This document shows positions 25,899 to 35,002 of a stretch of 64,000 nt of DNA, one piece after another (the stretch's first letter is position 1; the number at the start of each line of letters is the position of its first letter). The stretch comes from an uncultured Chlorobiaceae bacterium. GTDB taxonomy: Bacteria > Bacteroidota > Chlorobiia > Chlorobiales > Chlorobiaceae. The notes below the pieces were generated by a model. It saw only the letters and a list, made by a program, of their open reading frames with translations. It had not been told where the DNA came from and ran no database searches. The stretch is from positions 1-64,000 of the forward strand of contig CAIRXW010000036.1 of the NCBI GenBank assembly GCA_903882665.1, in the 5' to 3' direction. The position numbers and the translations under genes are program-made.

Positions 25899-26564
25899 AT
25901 GGCAACAGAAGAGATTAACAAACAGGCAGGTGCGCTTATACCGGGCGCCAAACAAGATCAGGAAGCAACTGTCGGCAATGGCGATATCGCCCACCTCATT
26001 GGAAGTGTGGGTTCCTTGATTGATTCAACCATTGAATCGGTACAGGGAATGATCAGCTCGGTCAGCAACGCAACCGGACAACTGATTGATGGAGTTTCTT
26101 CGACCATCAACTCCGAATCAGTACAGGGAATGATCAGCTCGGTCAGCAATGCAACCGGACAACTGATTGACGGGGTTTCATCGACCATCAACTCCGAATC
26201 GGTACAGGGAATGATCAGCTCGGTCAGCAATGCCACCGGACAACTGATTGATGGAGTTACTTCGACCATTAATTCAGACCAGATTCAGAACTCCTTTCAG
26301 GGACTTGGCAAGTTATGGAACGGCCTGATCGAAACCCTCAATAACACCGTCAGTTCAAACCAGGTACAGAACCTCTTTGACAATGTCAGCTCCGGACTTG
26401 GTCAGTTGATGAACAATGTTTTTGCTGCGCCTGGCATGCCGACAGGCAGAGAAAACCGGCCAAAAAAAGATGTAACGGAGATCCGCTACACCCCCAAAGA
26501 GATCGTCGCAGAAATCAAAATTCCTTCTCCGGTCAATGCGCCCGGTCAGGCAGGAAAACCCTGA
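25899..26564 (+). CDS. Hypothetical protein built of 27-residue tandem repeats
   Basis: A 221-residue protein of no recognised family, without signal peptide. Residues 46-126 are three nearly identical 27-residue units (ESVQGMISSVSNATGQLIDG...). Two diverged units follow (about 127-153 and 154-180), and a weak one may precede. The pattern, with hydrophobic residues every three to four positions and no Pro, suggests amphipathic helices, perhaps phasin-like or membrane-surface binding. The C-terminal 40 residues are charged and Pro-rich. A 260-bp AT-rich gap upstream probably holds its promoter. Confidence 0.7.
   Translation: MATEEINKQAGALIPGAKQDQEATVGNGDIAHLIGSVGSLIDSTIESVQGMISSVSNATGQLIDGVSSTINSESVQGMISSVSNATGQLIDGVSSTINSESVQGMISSVSNATGQLIDGVTSTINSDQIQNSFQGLGKLWNGLIETLNNTVSSNQVQNLFDNVSSGLGQLMNNVFAAPGMPTGRENRPKKDVTEIRYTPKEIVAEIKIPSPVNAPGQAGKP
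26034..26276 (+). repeat. Three 81-bp tandem repeats inside the 27-residue-repeat gene
   Basis: Units at 26034-26114, 26115-26195 and 26196-26276 differ at only a few, mostly third-codon or conservative, positions. Near identity at DNA level implies recent expansion by slippage or unequal recombination. It is a coding repeat without spacers, not a CRISPR array. Confidence 0.9.
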
Positions 26565-26643
26565 AACGCATACCCGTGATGGCAAGCATCAGCGAAATAT
26601 CCCTGTGAATGGGGTAGGTTTTTTGTTGATGCTTACCGTTGTC

Positions 26644-27090
26644 TCACCTGCAGCCTGTACCAGTATGACCAAATCCCCCTTCACCCCGTACCGTTGAGCC
26701 CAGCTCTTCGACCTCTTCAAAACGAACCTGTTCAACCCTGGCAACCACCATCTGCGCAATTCGGTCACCATGACGGACAATGAAAGGCTCCTTGCCATAG
26801 TTGATGAGAATCACCTTCACCTCTCCCCGGTAATCGGCATCAATCGTTGCGGGCGTGTTCGGCAATGAAATCATGGAGCGCAACGCAAGACCGCTTCGCG
26901 GGCGAAGCTGGGCTTCATACCCTACGGGCAACTCAAGGGCAAAGCCGGAGGGAATCAGCGCTGTTGTAAAAGGCTCAATGGTGACCGGATCTTCAATGCA
27001 GGCGGAAATATCCATTCCGGCAGCATGAGCGGTTGCATAAACGGGAAGTGAGGCTTGTTTGTTGAGACGAACAATCTTTACATTGAGCAT
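26644..27090 (-). CDS. dut: dUTP diphosphatase
   Basis: Trimeric dUTPase hydrolysing dUTP to dUMP. All five motifs are visible: [16 protein letters not shown], the [10 protein letters not shown]-type motif as [19 protein letters not shown] and the C-terminal [11 protein letters not shown]. From the ATG at 27090 it has 148 residues, the normal size; the frame extends upstream but without family similarity. It is divergent from bshB1, whose start lies about 70 bp away. Confidence 0.95.
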   Translation of the reverse strand: MLNVKIVRLNKQASLPVYATAHAAGMDISACIEDPVTIEPFTTALIPSGFALELPVGYEAQLRPRSGLALRSMISLPNTPATIDADYRGEVKVILINYGKEPFIVRHGDRIAQMVVARVEQVRFEEVEELGSTVRGEGGFGHTGTGCR

Positions 27091-27158
27091 TGGCAAGGAA
27101 TGGATTGTTGAGAGGAATTTTACACGATGGCCAATATAACAGATTAACCACAAGGCAA

Positions 27159-27911
27159 TTGAAACAATCACCCGATAACGTCTATGCACTGGCCTTTGGT
27201 GCCCATCCCGATGACGTGGAACTTGCATGTGGAGCCACGCTGCTGAAAATCATTGCAGAAGGGCGATCCGTCGCGGTCTGCGACCTGACAAGGGGCGAGA
27301 TGGGTACGGTGGGAACACCTGAAACACGGAGAGCTGAGGCGGCAAGAGCCACCGACCTTATGGGGTACCACTGCCGGAGATCACTTGATCTTGGAGACTC
27401 GAAACTCTTTTCTAACGAAGAGAACCTCGCTGAAATCATCAAGGTCATAAGAGAATTCCGACCGGAGGTTGTTTTTGCCAACTCCCCCGATGAACGCCAC
27501 CCGGATCACATCAAGGCATCAAAACTCGTTACAGAAGCGTGCTACTATGCCGGACTGGAACAACTCGCCACCACCATGAACGGCACGGCGCAAAAGCCCC
27601 ACCGCCCCGCCCACCTGCTCTACTATATCCAGTTCAAACACCTTGAACCCGACATCATCGTCGATATCTCGGAAACCTTTGAAGCGTCAAGAAAAGGCGT
27701 GCTCGCATTCGCGTCACAATTCTATCAGGAAGGAGCAACGGAAGAGGCAAAAACCATGATCAAGCGCCCTGAGTTTCTCACCGGTCTTGAGGCACGCGCC
27801 CGCTATTTCGGCGAGCAGATCGGCACTCTCTACGGCGAAGGGTTCAAGCTCTCCGCCACACTCGCCATCCGCTCATTCAGCGCGGTATTCCCGGGAATGG
27901 TAAGTGCGTGA
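27159..27911 (+). CDS. bshB1: Bacillithiol biosynthesis deacetylase BshB1
   Basis: PIG-L/LmbE-family zinc deacetylase acting on N-acetylglucosaminyl-malate. The metal motif [15 protein letters not shown], the PDERHPDH segment and the C-terminal GxxARYFG match BshB1. I take TTG at 27159, giving 250 residues (typical about 235-250); an earlier TTG at 27090 overlaps the dut start. Green sulfur bacteria make N-methyl-bacillithiol, so the gene fits. Other bsh genes are not in the window. Confidence 0.88.
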   Translation: MKQSPDNVYALAFGAHPDDVELACGATLLKIIAEGRSVAVCDLTRGEMGTVGTPETRRAEAARATDLMGYHCRRSLDLGDSKLFSNEENLAEIIKVIREFRPEVVFANSPDERHPDHIKASKLVTEACYYAGLEQLATTMNGTAQKPHRPAHLLYYIQFKHLEPDIIVDISETFEASRKGVLAFASQFYQEGATEEAKTMIKRPEFLTGLEARARYFGEQIGTLYGEGFKLSATLAIRSFSAVFPGMVSA

Positions 27912-28050
27912 TGGTGGAAGAGGATTGGAGTGATAATAAATAGAGTCTGAAATACACAAGTAACCTGGCAATTTCTCATCAAAGCTTTAGAATGATGAAA
28001 CCGGATCAGCCGAATTATATTTGTTAATACAACACAATAAAGGTCTAAAG

Positions 28051-28422
28051 ATGATACCAGAGAAATTAACGGAAGTATTAAAGCATGACGGAGTGGTTGC
28101 TATAGCCACATTGGGTCAGGATGGAGCTCATATGGTTAATACCTGGAACAGTTATATCCGAATTACTGATGCTGAACGCATATTGATTCCAGTCGGCTAC
28201 ATGCATCGTACAGAAGCAAACATTGCTTTTAACAATCAGGTATTGATTACCTTGGGAAGCCGCAAGGTCGCAGGAAAGATGGGTCCTGGTGCCGGTTTTC
28301 TGATTAAAGGTACAGCGAGCATAGAAACCTCTGGTTCTGATTTTGAGGTAACCAAAGCAAAATTTGCATGGGCACGTGCAGTAATAGCGGTAACCGCCAA
28401 TTCCATTGAACAGACATTATAA
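28051..28422 (+). CDS. Pyridoxamine 5'-phosphate oxidase-like FMN-binding protein
   Basis: A 123-residue single-domain protein starting MIPEKLTEVLKHDGVVAIATLGQDG, the split-barrel opening of the PPOX family, with FLIKGTASIETSG later. The ATG at 28051 follows AAAGGTCTAAAG. The family binds FMN or related cofactors; the substrate is unknown. It stands alone at the edge of a gene-poor stretch. Confidence 0.7.
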   Translation: MIPEKLTEVLKHDGVVAIATLGQDGAHMVNTWNSYIRITDAERILIPVGYMHRTEANIAFNNQVLITLGSRKVAGKMGPGAGFLIKGTASIETSGSDFEVTKAKFAWARAVIAVTANSIEQTL

Positions 28423-28549
28423 ATAACTGGCGCATGCGTGCTGATGGCTGCCTGCAATGCGACTTCCGCTATAGGCGGCAGTCTGCAACAAGCCTGCGAA
28501 GCGTCGCTGGACGACTGCCATGTCCTGCTGCGATACGGGTCGGGACTAA

Positions 28550-28836
28550 CTAATGGACGAAGACCAGGCGGAAGCCAACGCCGCCGTCCTGGTTGCCGGG
28601 GGCGCGGTCGCCGCGATTAGCCGACCGACAGGGCCCGGCGCCGCTGCACCAACTCCCACCACGAAGCACACGGTACGAACCCATTGCTGGCCCGGCAGGG
28701 TTTTCAACTACGCCTTTCGCTTTACAGTCGTCATAATACGTTCCGCCAAACCGGTCACTGCACCACTCACCAACATTGCCGTGCATGTTGTACAAACCCC
28801 ACTTACCGCCAAAGAGCTTCTGCCAGGGCGGTACTC
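28550..28836 (-). pseudogene. C-terminal remnant of a formylglycine-generating-enzyme-like protein
   Basis: About 93 residues match the C-terminal end of the SUMF1/FGE-sulfatase fold: WGLYNMHGNVGEWCSDRFGGTYYDD, GSYRVLRGGSWCS, CRSANRGDRAP and GVGFRLVFVH before the stop. The upstream two-thirds of the domain is missing, and the frame beyond about 28836 is unrelated. This is a 5'-deleted gene fragment. Confidence 0.6.
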
Positions 28837-29230
28837 CGCAGCGGCTGCGGCGACTCAAGAGCGTGCACTGATGTGCTGCTGCGCTGGACACTATGCGGGC
28901 AGCAGCGAGCGAGAAGGGGTGTAGCAGCTCATGAGCGCTTTGCTTGCGGTGGAGCAAGAGCGCTTGAAGCGAAGCAAATTTAATACTCTTCGTTTGTAGA
29001 AATATTAACGGAGAACCGTATTATTTCTTGTAATAATGCGTAATTTGAACGGATTTAATATTAGGAATAAAAAGCTTATAGAGCTATCAATGATAAATCA
29101 TCCGTAATCATAAATTATTGTCGTATGCCTGTTGAGTGTCGAGCCTTGTTTTACTACGGAATAAATTTCTTATTAGCGCTTAGTACCCCCGTTGTTTTGT
29201 TTGTCTTGAAAAAACTAACTCATTACAACA
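28837..29230. other. Non-coding stretch
   Basis: I see no supported gene here. The left part is GC-rich, with partial repeats of GAGCGCTT near 28930-28975; the right part is AT-rich and may hold the promoter of the gene starting at 29231. Confidence 0.4.
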
Positions 29231-30562
29231 ATGTATAGTATAATTTTATCGGTTATGCTGTTTGCACCACCTGTGGCAGGACAAGCCAGTCCAAATCCAA
29301 TTGTACAATTAATTCCGTTATTGATTATTATTACGGTGTTTGCAGGTTGGATGGCTCGACGTGGTGGCAGAGGTGGTATTCGTATTACTGGCCCGAATAA
29401 GGAAAAACTGCATGTTAGCCAAAGAATGTCGCAAGTGGTAGCGGAGTTAGATGTGCATGGCAATGTGGAGGTTAAAACGGAAAGTGTCCTGGACAATGCG
29501 ATCAAAGAAAAAAGCGTGATTGCTCAGGCTGCCGGGATTTCTCTCTCAGGTGTTCAGGAGCTATTGTCGCTGGGCAAGAAACTCGAGGCGATAAAGTTGT
29601 ATCGTGAGCAAGCTGGAATTGGGTTTAAGGAAGCGAAGGACGCTGTTGATGCGATTGAGCGTGGTGATGTTTTTGATGCTGCCAAAAGAGGCAAAATTAA
29701 TGCCATTGACGCATACATAAAGAGTGGTGGTAACATCGATGCTAAAGATAAGAATGGCACGACCCCATTGGACGAAGCACTCGTTGCCGTTCTGCCAAAC
29801 GGCCGGGAAATGTACGAGAAAGACAAAGACCAAGCACTTCGCTGGTTCGAGGGCAAGGGATTCCCCAACCCTGGTCTCAAAGAACAGTTAAACGTGCGCT
29901 GGTTTCTGGATATGTCCAAGCGAGCAGACGACAGTTCGCTTTGGGATGAGGCGTGGGGTGGCTATCACCACGCTCTCGCTGGTGCTGTCGCCCTGAACAT
30001 GGCAGAACAAGTCCCGGACATTTGTTGGCACTTGGGGCGAGCACAAACAGGAAGAGCACAGTACGATTTGGCAGCCCTCTATCTGGAGACTGCCTATAAT
30101 CTCTCGCAAAGGTCGAAGAACAGAGACTTGACTTGTCGTGCTCTTCTGGAAGTGGCCGTGGTCGGGAAGTTGGCAGAGAAGCCGGATGCAGTCAATCAGG
30201 CATACCAAAGGGCCGAGACATTTCTTTTTCCATCTGGAGGTGACACCACTTTCGCTGCGAAGATGGCGAAGACACTTTTCCAGGAAGGAGGGAAGAATCA
30301 GGAATGGCGACTCGACGATAAACCAGTCCGATATTGCTTGGTTCACGCCAGCGGATTCTATCAGGTGAGTCTCGACATCAATCGGAGACTCAACGAAAAG
30401 CGAGGTATTTCCATTATTCTGATTAACCTCGGTGACGTGTGGAGAAAACTCGGGCAACGAGATCGTGCATTGGCATGTTGGCAAGAGAGCATTCCGATAC
30501 TCAAGGAACTTCAGGATCAGCGCAATATCGACATAGTCAAAGGATGGATAAACGAGACATAG
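29231..30562 (+). CDS. Hypothetical membrane-anchored protein with L7/L12-like, ankyrin-like and TPR-like parts
   Basis: A 443-residue protein without a named family. An N-terminal hydrophobic segment (about 1-40) is followed by a basic Gly-rich stretch. Next comes a segment resembling the ribosomal L7/L12 C-terminal fold (LGKKLEAIKLYREQAGIGFKEAKDAVDAIE), then a single ankyrin-like repeat (AIDAYIKSGGNIDAKDKNGTTPLDEAL). The C-terminal half looks TPR-like (ARTGRAQYDLAALYLETAYNL... LGDVWRKLGQRDRALACWQES). Its stop is followed within 6 bp by an attC-like palindrome, as in integron cassettes. Likely horizontally acquired. Confidence 0.65.
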   Translation: MYSIILSVMLFAPPVAGQASPNPIVQLIPLLIIITVFAGWMARRGGRGGIRITGPNKEKLHVSQRMSQVVAELDVHGNVEVKTESVLDNAIKEKSVIAQAAGISLSGVQELLSLGKKLEAIKLYREQAGIGFKEAKDAVDAIERGDVFDAAKRGKINAIDAYIKSGGNIDAKDKNGTTPLDEALVAVLPNGREMYEKDKDQALRWFEGKGFPNPGLKEQLNVRWFLDMSKRADDSSLWDEAWGGYHHALAGAVALNMAEQVPDICWHLGRAQTGRAQYDLAALYLETAYNLSQRSKNRDLTCRALLEVAVVGKLAEKPDAVNQAYQRAETFLFPSGGDTTFAAKMAKTLFQEGGKNQEWRLDDKPVRYCLVHASGFYQVSLDINRRLNEKRGISIILINLGDVWRKLGQRDRALACWQESIPILKELQDQRNIDIVKGWINET

Positions 30563-30568
30563 ACGATT

Positions 30569-30627
30569 GCCGAACAATCGCGTGCAGGCGACGCGGTGCC
30601 CGCGTGCCTGATGCGGAGCGTTAATCC
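30569..30627 (+). repeat. attC-like imperfect palindrome
   Basis: It begins GCCGAACAATCGCG and ends GGAGCGTTAATC. Outer AAC/GTT, then CGC/GCG, CAGGC/GCCTG and CGCGG/CCGCG pair in order, with small unpaired spacers. This matches the folded form of an integron recombination site, and it lies directly after a stop codon. The core GTTAATC departs from the consensus GTTRRRY at one position, so the assignment is tentative. Confidence 0.4.
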
Positions 30628-30811
30628 ATAAATATGGTTGGTACGGAGATTCCTGCTTACCGCTTTGCCAACCCACAGCAAAATCCGTTACCCCGCTCCC
30701 ACACAATGCGGCAAAAAGCATAACTGTGCGTGCTGATGGCTGAACTGCTGCCCGCTCACCTCCCCGCGCTCCCGCTTTGCTGACTGAAGCTGCTCAAGCC
30801 TGCGTCTCTTT

Positions 30812-30943
30812 GGTGACGGGATGATCGGCGCCAAGGGTGAATCGCTGCGACTGAAAAGGCTGCTTGAGCGCCGCTTTGGTGTGTTGCCCGAGTGGGCATC
30901 AAAGCGGTTAATGAGCGCCAAAGAGGAGGAGCTGGAAGCATGA
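30812..30943 (+). pseudogene. C-terminal DUF4351 remnant of an Rpn-type nuclease/transposase
   Basis: About 43 codons read FGDGMIGAKGESLRLKRLLE..., then RFGVLPEWASKRLMSAKEEELEA and stop, the form of the DUF4351 tail of PD-(D/E)XK putative transposases. The upstream catalytic part is absent. Bases 30628-30811 contain no gene I can support; a short match GCGTGCTGATGGCTG also occurs near 28436. Confidence 0.45.
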
Positions 30944-31064
30944 AGTGATGCTGTTCTCACTGCTCCTATTCTGGACGCGGTTTTCCGGACAACCAGCCTG
31001 TCATAAAAAAATTTCAGGCAGTTGGCAGCGATAAAGGGCTCCCGGAATCGCGGGCAGCAGACAA

Positions 31065-32114
31065 TCAATGTATGATGGGGGCATCATCTCCGCCGAACAG
31101 CTTTCCGTATTCGGCGCGAGTTGCCTCATCGGCCACCGTCACCACAATTTTTTCAGGAATGGTTGCATAAAATGGCTGGAAATTTCTGACGCAGAGGGGT
31201 GATGAAAAGTAGATTTCATCAATATAATCGAGATCCAGTGGCTCGCTGTTTTCCACCCGTTCAAGATCACTCGCTGACCCTCCTTCGCAGAAAAAATGCA
31301 CCTTGATGAACTCTCCCGTATTGTACATCCCGGAGTCACTGCCGGCAATCAGCACTTTTTTCTTTTTGGAAAACCAGTTCTCTTTAACACAAAGGCCGAT
31401 GGTTTCACCAATCATCAGAAGGGCTGGTGAATAGACGGCTTTTTCTCCTTTTCTCAACTCCCCCAGCGTTCCGGTAATGATGTTCTGGTTATAGCGCGTT
31501 GCATTCTGCACAATAGCAACCGGAGTATTTTCATCCCGCCCTTTTTGAGCAACCGCATCAAGTACCTCATGTACGGTGGAGGCCACCATATAGTAGACGA
31601 GGGTATCGGCATCGGGCACCTGGATTTTACTGACCGGGTGGCCGGTACAAAAAACGACTGAAGAGGAAACTTTTCTCATGGTCAGCGGTATCTCCGCATA
31701 GGCACTGGCACCATGAGCAGCGGTAATGCCAGGGATAATTTCATAGCCGATACCGTTTTGGCGCAGCACCTCTATCTCTTCACCTCCACGTCCAAAAATA
31801 AAGGGGTCTCCTCCCTTCAGCCGCGCCACTTTTTTCCCTGCCCGGGCATGGCGAAGAATCTCTTCGTTGATGGCCTCCTGTTCAAAATGGTGACAATCCT
31901 TTCTTTTTCCCGTAAAAATTTTGAGTGCCGTGTATCTCGCCATCAGTTCACTGGATACCAGATCATCATACAAAATAACATCGGCTTCACCGAGAACCCG
32001 ATCCGCTTTAACGGTCAATAATTCCGGATCACCGGGACCGGCACCGATGATGTAGACATATCCTCCCGGCTGATGTCCGGCAGTTGTTGTATTGCTCTCT
32101 TCTGGCGATTTCAT
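31065..32114 (-). CDS. dsrW: Uroporphyrinogen-III C-methyltransferase of the dsr cluster (DsrW)
   Basis: A 349-residue SAM-dependent methyltransferase making precorrin-2 for siroheme. The N-terminal 255 residues contain [41 protein letters not shown] and [17 protein letters not shown]. The C-terminal ~95 residues ([20 protein letters not shown]...) look like half of a HemD-type domain. With dsrV it supplies siroheme to DsrAB. It is the last gene of the cluster, 27 bp after dsrV. Confidence 0.92.
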   Translation of the reverse strand: MKSPEESNTTTAGHQPGGYVYIIGAGPGDPELLTVKADRVLGEADVILYDDLVSSELMARYTALKIFTGKRKDCHHFEQEAINEEILRHARAGKKVARLKGGDPFIFGRGGEEIEVLRQNGIGYEIIPGITAAHGASAYAEIPLTMRKVSSSVVFCTGHPVSKIQVPDADTLVYYMVASTVHEVLDAVAQKGRDENTPVAIVQNATRYNQNIITGTLGELRKGEKAVYSPALLMIGETIGLCVKENWFSKKKKVLIAGSDSGMYNTGEFIKVHFFCEGGSASDLERVENSEPLDLDYIDEIYFSSPLCVRNFQPFYATIPEKIVVTVADEATRAEYGKLFGGDDAPIIH

Positions 32115-32141
32115 TGCTCTGCCCTTCCATTTATGAATTGC

Positions 32142-32591
32142 TTACATCCCGGCATTGTCGAGCATGGACTCTATTCTGTTGCGCCACTCTACCGATTTTT
32201 TAACATTTTCGCCATTCGAAGAGATGGCAACGGTCATCTCTTCTCTTTTAATAATCGCTGGAGAGATAAAATCTGACAGCTCCCTGTTATCGACAACATT
32301 GACCAGAATTCCAGACTCTGCTGCATCTTTTTTTATCCTCTGGTTTAACTCAAGGTTGTTGGTACAGGCATAGACCAGAAAAAAACCGGCAAGGTCTGAT
32401 GTTTCATACTCTTTATAGATCTCTCTGAATCCGGCACCTTTTAAATCCTCATGGATTTCAGGAGCAACAAGTGTGATATTACGGGAATACTTCTCCACTG
32501 TCTTGATTTTATGCATGGCGATTTTACCGCCTCCCACAAACAAGATTTTCTTGTCATCAATCCTGATGTTAATCGGCAAAAAAACTTTCAT
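32142..32591 (-). CDS. dsrV: Precorrin-2 dehydrogenase-like protein (DsrV)
   Basis: A 149-residue protein equal to the N-terminal, NAD-binding part of CysG/Met8. It opens [29 protein letters not shown] and has [30 protein letters not shown]. It oxidises precorrin-2 toward sirohydrochlorin. A terminator upstream at 32651-32676 separates it partly from dsrP, so dsrVW may have its own promoter in the 174-bp gap. Confidence 0.9.
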   Translation of the reverse strand: MKVFLPINIRIDDKKILFVGGGKIAMHKIKTVEKYSRNITLVAPEIHEDLKGAGFREIYKEYETSDLAGFFLVYACTNNLELNQRIKKDAAESGILVNVVDNRELSDFISPAIIKREEMTVAISSNGENVKKSVEWRNRIESMLDNAGM

Positions 32592-32650
32592 TCTTCATTA
32601 TTTGAATTGATGCAACCCCCCGATAAAATTACTGGCTTGTCATACTCCGT

Positions 32651-32676
32651 AAAAAGCCCGTATGCACTCCCGGGCT
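32651..32676 (-). terminator. Terminator between dsrP and dsrV
   Basis: On the minus strand the 6-bp stem AGCCCG / CGGGCT with a 10-nt loop is followed by five T residues. It lies about 90 bp after the dsrP stop and would reduce read-through into the siroheme genes dsrVW. Confidence 0.65.
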
Positions 32677-32765
32677 GGCAGCGGGTTCTTCGACCTTTTT
32701 TCAGGGAATACTTTTTTTAGAGGGGAAAAAAAGAAAAAGGCAAAACATTGTCGCATTGCTCACCA

Positions 32766-33830
32766 CTAATCCGCTGTTTTAACGGCAACAACGGCCTTGA
32801 GAAGTATGGTGAGAAAGAGTATGCCAAGAGCCAAAACTCCGAGCGTCATGGAAACTTCCGTCAACGTCGGAACATAAGCAACAATCCCCCCCATTGAGGA
32901 ATAAAGCAGGGCAATTCCCTTTTCAGCCAGAATAGAAACAACCACTCCGGCTGAGGCCGCAATAAGCCAACTGATAGAACTTTTCCATGTTGGTACAAAA
33001 AAAACAGAGATCGACGCGATACCCAAAAGGATCGACAACCACAGCAACGGGAGTACCTGGCTCGTGGCAAAACACTTCAAACCAATCAACGCGAAGGTAC
33101 AAGATCCTGCATAAGTAACGAGCAGTTCAAGTTTGTCGGTTACCTCCCTGCCTGCATCAAAGTCTGACGTTTTTTTCAGGATAAGGATGATCAGCAGCAA
33201 CAGTGCTGTCCCACCGGCAAACGCCGAAGCAAGGAGGTGGATCGCAAGCAAAGAGGCAATCCAGTGATTTCCGGGAAAGTTGACAAAGAGAAATCCTGTA
33301 ACAACCGCAAGCGCAATTGCCCACGGAATTGAGATAAAGATGAGCGGCTTGACCCATGCGGCAGTCGGGACGCCTTTGCGTTCAGCGCCAAGAGTGGCCC
33401 AGCCTGTGACAAGATTGATGAGGAAATAACCGGTCAGCAGGAAAAAAGCCCAGGAATAGGGTGATTGCGGCGTTGCATAGCGCCAAAGGTCAAGCATAAG
33501 TTGCGGCTTGCCCATGTCAATGAAAAGAGAGAGAAGAGCGGTGGCTGATGCTGAAGCCCCCAGAAACTGGGCAATGAGAACAATAGTTCCAAATGGCTTG
33601 TAATCGTGGAGATACGGCAGCACAACCAGGGTGGTTGAGGCTGCTACGGCCGCCATAAAGGCAAATTGCATGGTTGTTATACCCGATCGGACACCATCAC
33701 CCATCCCGGTGACGGAAAGACCGAGGCGCAGTTGCTGAGCATAGGCGGAAATACCAAACGCAATGACCAACAGAAGGAGTGTAATCCATATCCAGTAGGG
33801 TCGATTTCCTTTCAGGGCGTTCTCAATCAT
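32766..33830 (-). CDS. dsrP: DsrP, NrfD-like integral membrane subunit
   Basis: A 354-residue protein with about ten hydrophobic segments, of the NrfD/PsrC family. It is the quinone-interacting membrane subunit of DsrMKJOP. It follows dsrO by 9 bp. The complex spans the membrane and links the quinone pool and periplasmic DsrJO to cytoplasmic DsrK. Residues binding quinone cannot be identified by eye. Confidence 0.93.
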   Translation of the reverse strand: MIENALKGNRPYWIWITLLLLVIAFGISAYAQQLRLGLSVTGMGDGVRSGITTMQFAFMAAVAASTTLVVLPYLHDYKPFGTIVLIAQFLGASASATALLSLFIDMGKPQLMLDLWRYATPQSPYSWAFFLLTGYFLINLVTGWATLGAERKGVPTAAWVKPLIFISIPWAIALAVVTGFLFVNFPGNHWIASLLAIHLLASAFAGGTALLLLIILILKKTSDFDAGREVTDKLELLVTYAGSCTFALIGLKCFATSQVLPLLWLSILLGIASISVFFVPTWKSSISWLIAASAGVVVSILAEKGIALLYSSMGGIVAYVPTLTEVSMTLGVLALGILFLTILLKAVVAVKTAD

Positions 33831-33839
33831 GGGAAGTCA

Positions 33840-34613
33840 TTAGATGATGTAAAAAACTGACGGGAGCGTTCCCAACTCTGGTTTTCTTTGCATGGTCTGA
33901 TTCTTTTCAAGAAGCAGGCGAATCTCGGATTTTGGATCATTCAAGTCACCGAACATTAGCGTCTTTTCCGGACATGCCTCAACACATGCTGGCAGCTTGC
34001 CCTTCAAAAGACGCTCCGGGCAGAAATTGCACTTTTCGACAACCCCCTTTTCCCTTGTGGGGTAGGATGCGTTGAGTGCCTTGATGGCTGGCCTCGGCTC
34101 ACTCCAGTTAAAGCTGATTGCTCCATAAGGGCAGGATGCCATGCAGGAGCGGCAGCCGGTGCAACGGTGATAATCAAGCGCTACAATGCCGTCAAAGCGC
34201 TTGAATGTTGCCTGGGTAGGGCAAGCACTGGCACAGGGCGGCTCGGCACAGTGGTTGCAGAGAGAAGGAAACGATTTGCCGGTTCTCTCTTTACCGGTAA
34301 AATCCTCTCCTGAAGTCGGAAAAACTTCGCGGTAAGGTTTTTTCTGAAGCCATTCGATCTGATACCCTGAATTGCCAAAGTCGGGCACATTGTGAACAAG
34401 GCGACATGCGTCAACACACTTTTGACATCCTTCAATGCACTTTCGCATATCAATCAGCATACCCCAGCGGATGGTGCCTGCAATACTCTTGTCAGCCCAA
34501 AGGGAGGTATCCGTTTTTTCCATCAGAAAGTTCAGAAAAAAACCTGAAGTAACTCCAATACCCGCAAGAAATCCAAAACTGGTTTTCTTGATAAATTCTC
34601 TTCTCTCTTCGTT
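33840..34613 (-). CDS. dsrO: DsrO, periplasmic iron-sulfur protein
   Basis: Ferredoxin-like subunit with four cysteine clusters: [38 protein letters not shown] and CNFCPERLL...CVEACP. I choose ATG 34613 (257 residues), so that the protein begins [19 protein letters not shown], a twin-arginine signal (RREFIK); the longer frame adds residues overlapping dsrJ. It is exported by Tat and joins DsrJ and DsrP. Confidence 0.93.
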   Translation of the reverse strand, partial: NEERREFIKKTSFGFLAGIGVTSGFFLNFLMEKTDTSLWADKSIAGTIRWGMLIDMRKCIEGCQKCVDACRLVHNVPDFGNSGYQIEWLQKKPYREVFPTSGEDFTGKERTGKSFPSLCNHCAEPPCASACPTQATFKRFDGIVALDYHRCTGCRSCMASCPYGAISFNWSEPRPAIKALNASYPTREKGVVEKCNFCPERLLKGKLPACVEACPEKTLMFGDLNDPKSEIRLLLEKNQTMQRKPELGTLPSVFYII

Positions 34614-34615
34614 CA

Positions 34616-35002
34616 TTACGGTTTGTCTAAAGGCGATAGATGACAATTCCAGCAATTCGGCTTTGCATTGGCATACTGATGGCAGCTTATGCAGAAATAG
34701 GTATTGTTGCTGTGACAGCCAAGGCAGGTATCCAGACTCTTCTGAAATTTCTTTCCGGCTGCATTAACATAAGGGCGGTTATCCCTTGCTCCGGTATTCC
34801 TCCATTCGTTCAGGAGTTGCATATGATGGGAACGCATGTATTCTGTTGGAGCAATACAAGCCGTACTGTCGATCGCTGTCACCTTGACTGTTGGGGAAGG
34901 AATTTTCTCCGCTTTTACCGTCGGCCAGAAAACCCTGAGTGCCACAAGGGCAACAAGAATCAGAAGGCCGAAAACAACTTCCCGCGTTGTAATCTTCATC
35001 AC
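34616..35002 (-). CDS. dsrJ: DsrJ, triheme cytochrome c
   Basis: A 128-residue membrane-anchored periplasmic cytochrome. An uncleaved N-terminal segment ([18 protein letters not shown]) is followed by three heme motifs, CLGCH, CISCH and CWNCH, in the C-terminal half. The start overlaps the dsrK stop by 4 bp. It is a component of DsrMKJOP; a periplasmic sulfur substrate is suspected for the family. Confidence 0.94.
   Translation of the reverse strand: MMKITTREVVFGLLILVALVALRVFWPTVKAEKIPSPTVKVTAIDSTACIAPTEYMRSHHMQLLNEWRNTGARDNRPYVNAAGKKFQKSLDTCLGCHSNNTYFCISCHQYANAKPNCWNCHLSPLDKP

Noticed and set aside
26034-26276. CRISPR-like array
   Set aside because: Repeats are contiguous without spacers, in frame, and encode a 27-residue protein repeat.
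28553-28924. Plus-strand 123-codon ORF
   Set aside because: It is the antisense shadow of the FGE remnant, whose motifs are clear on the other strand.
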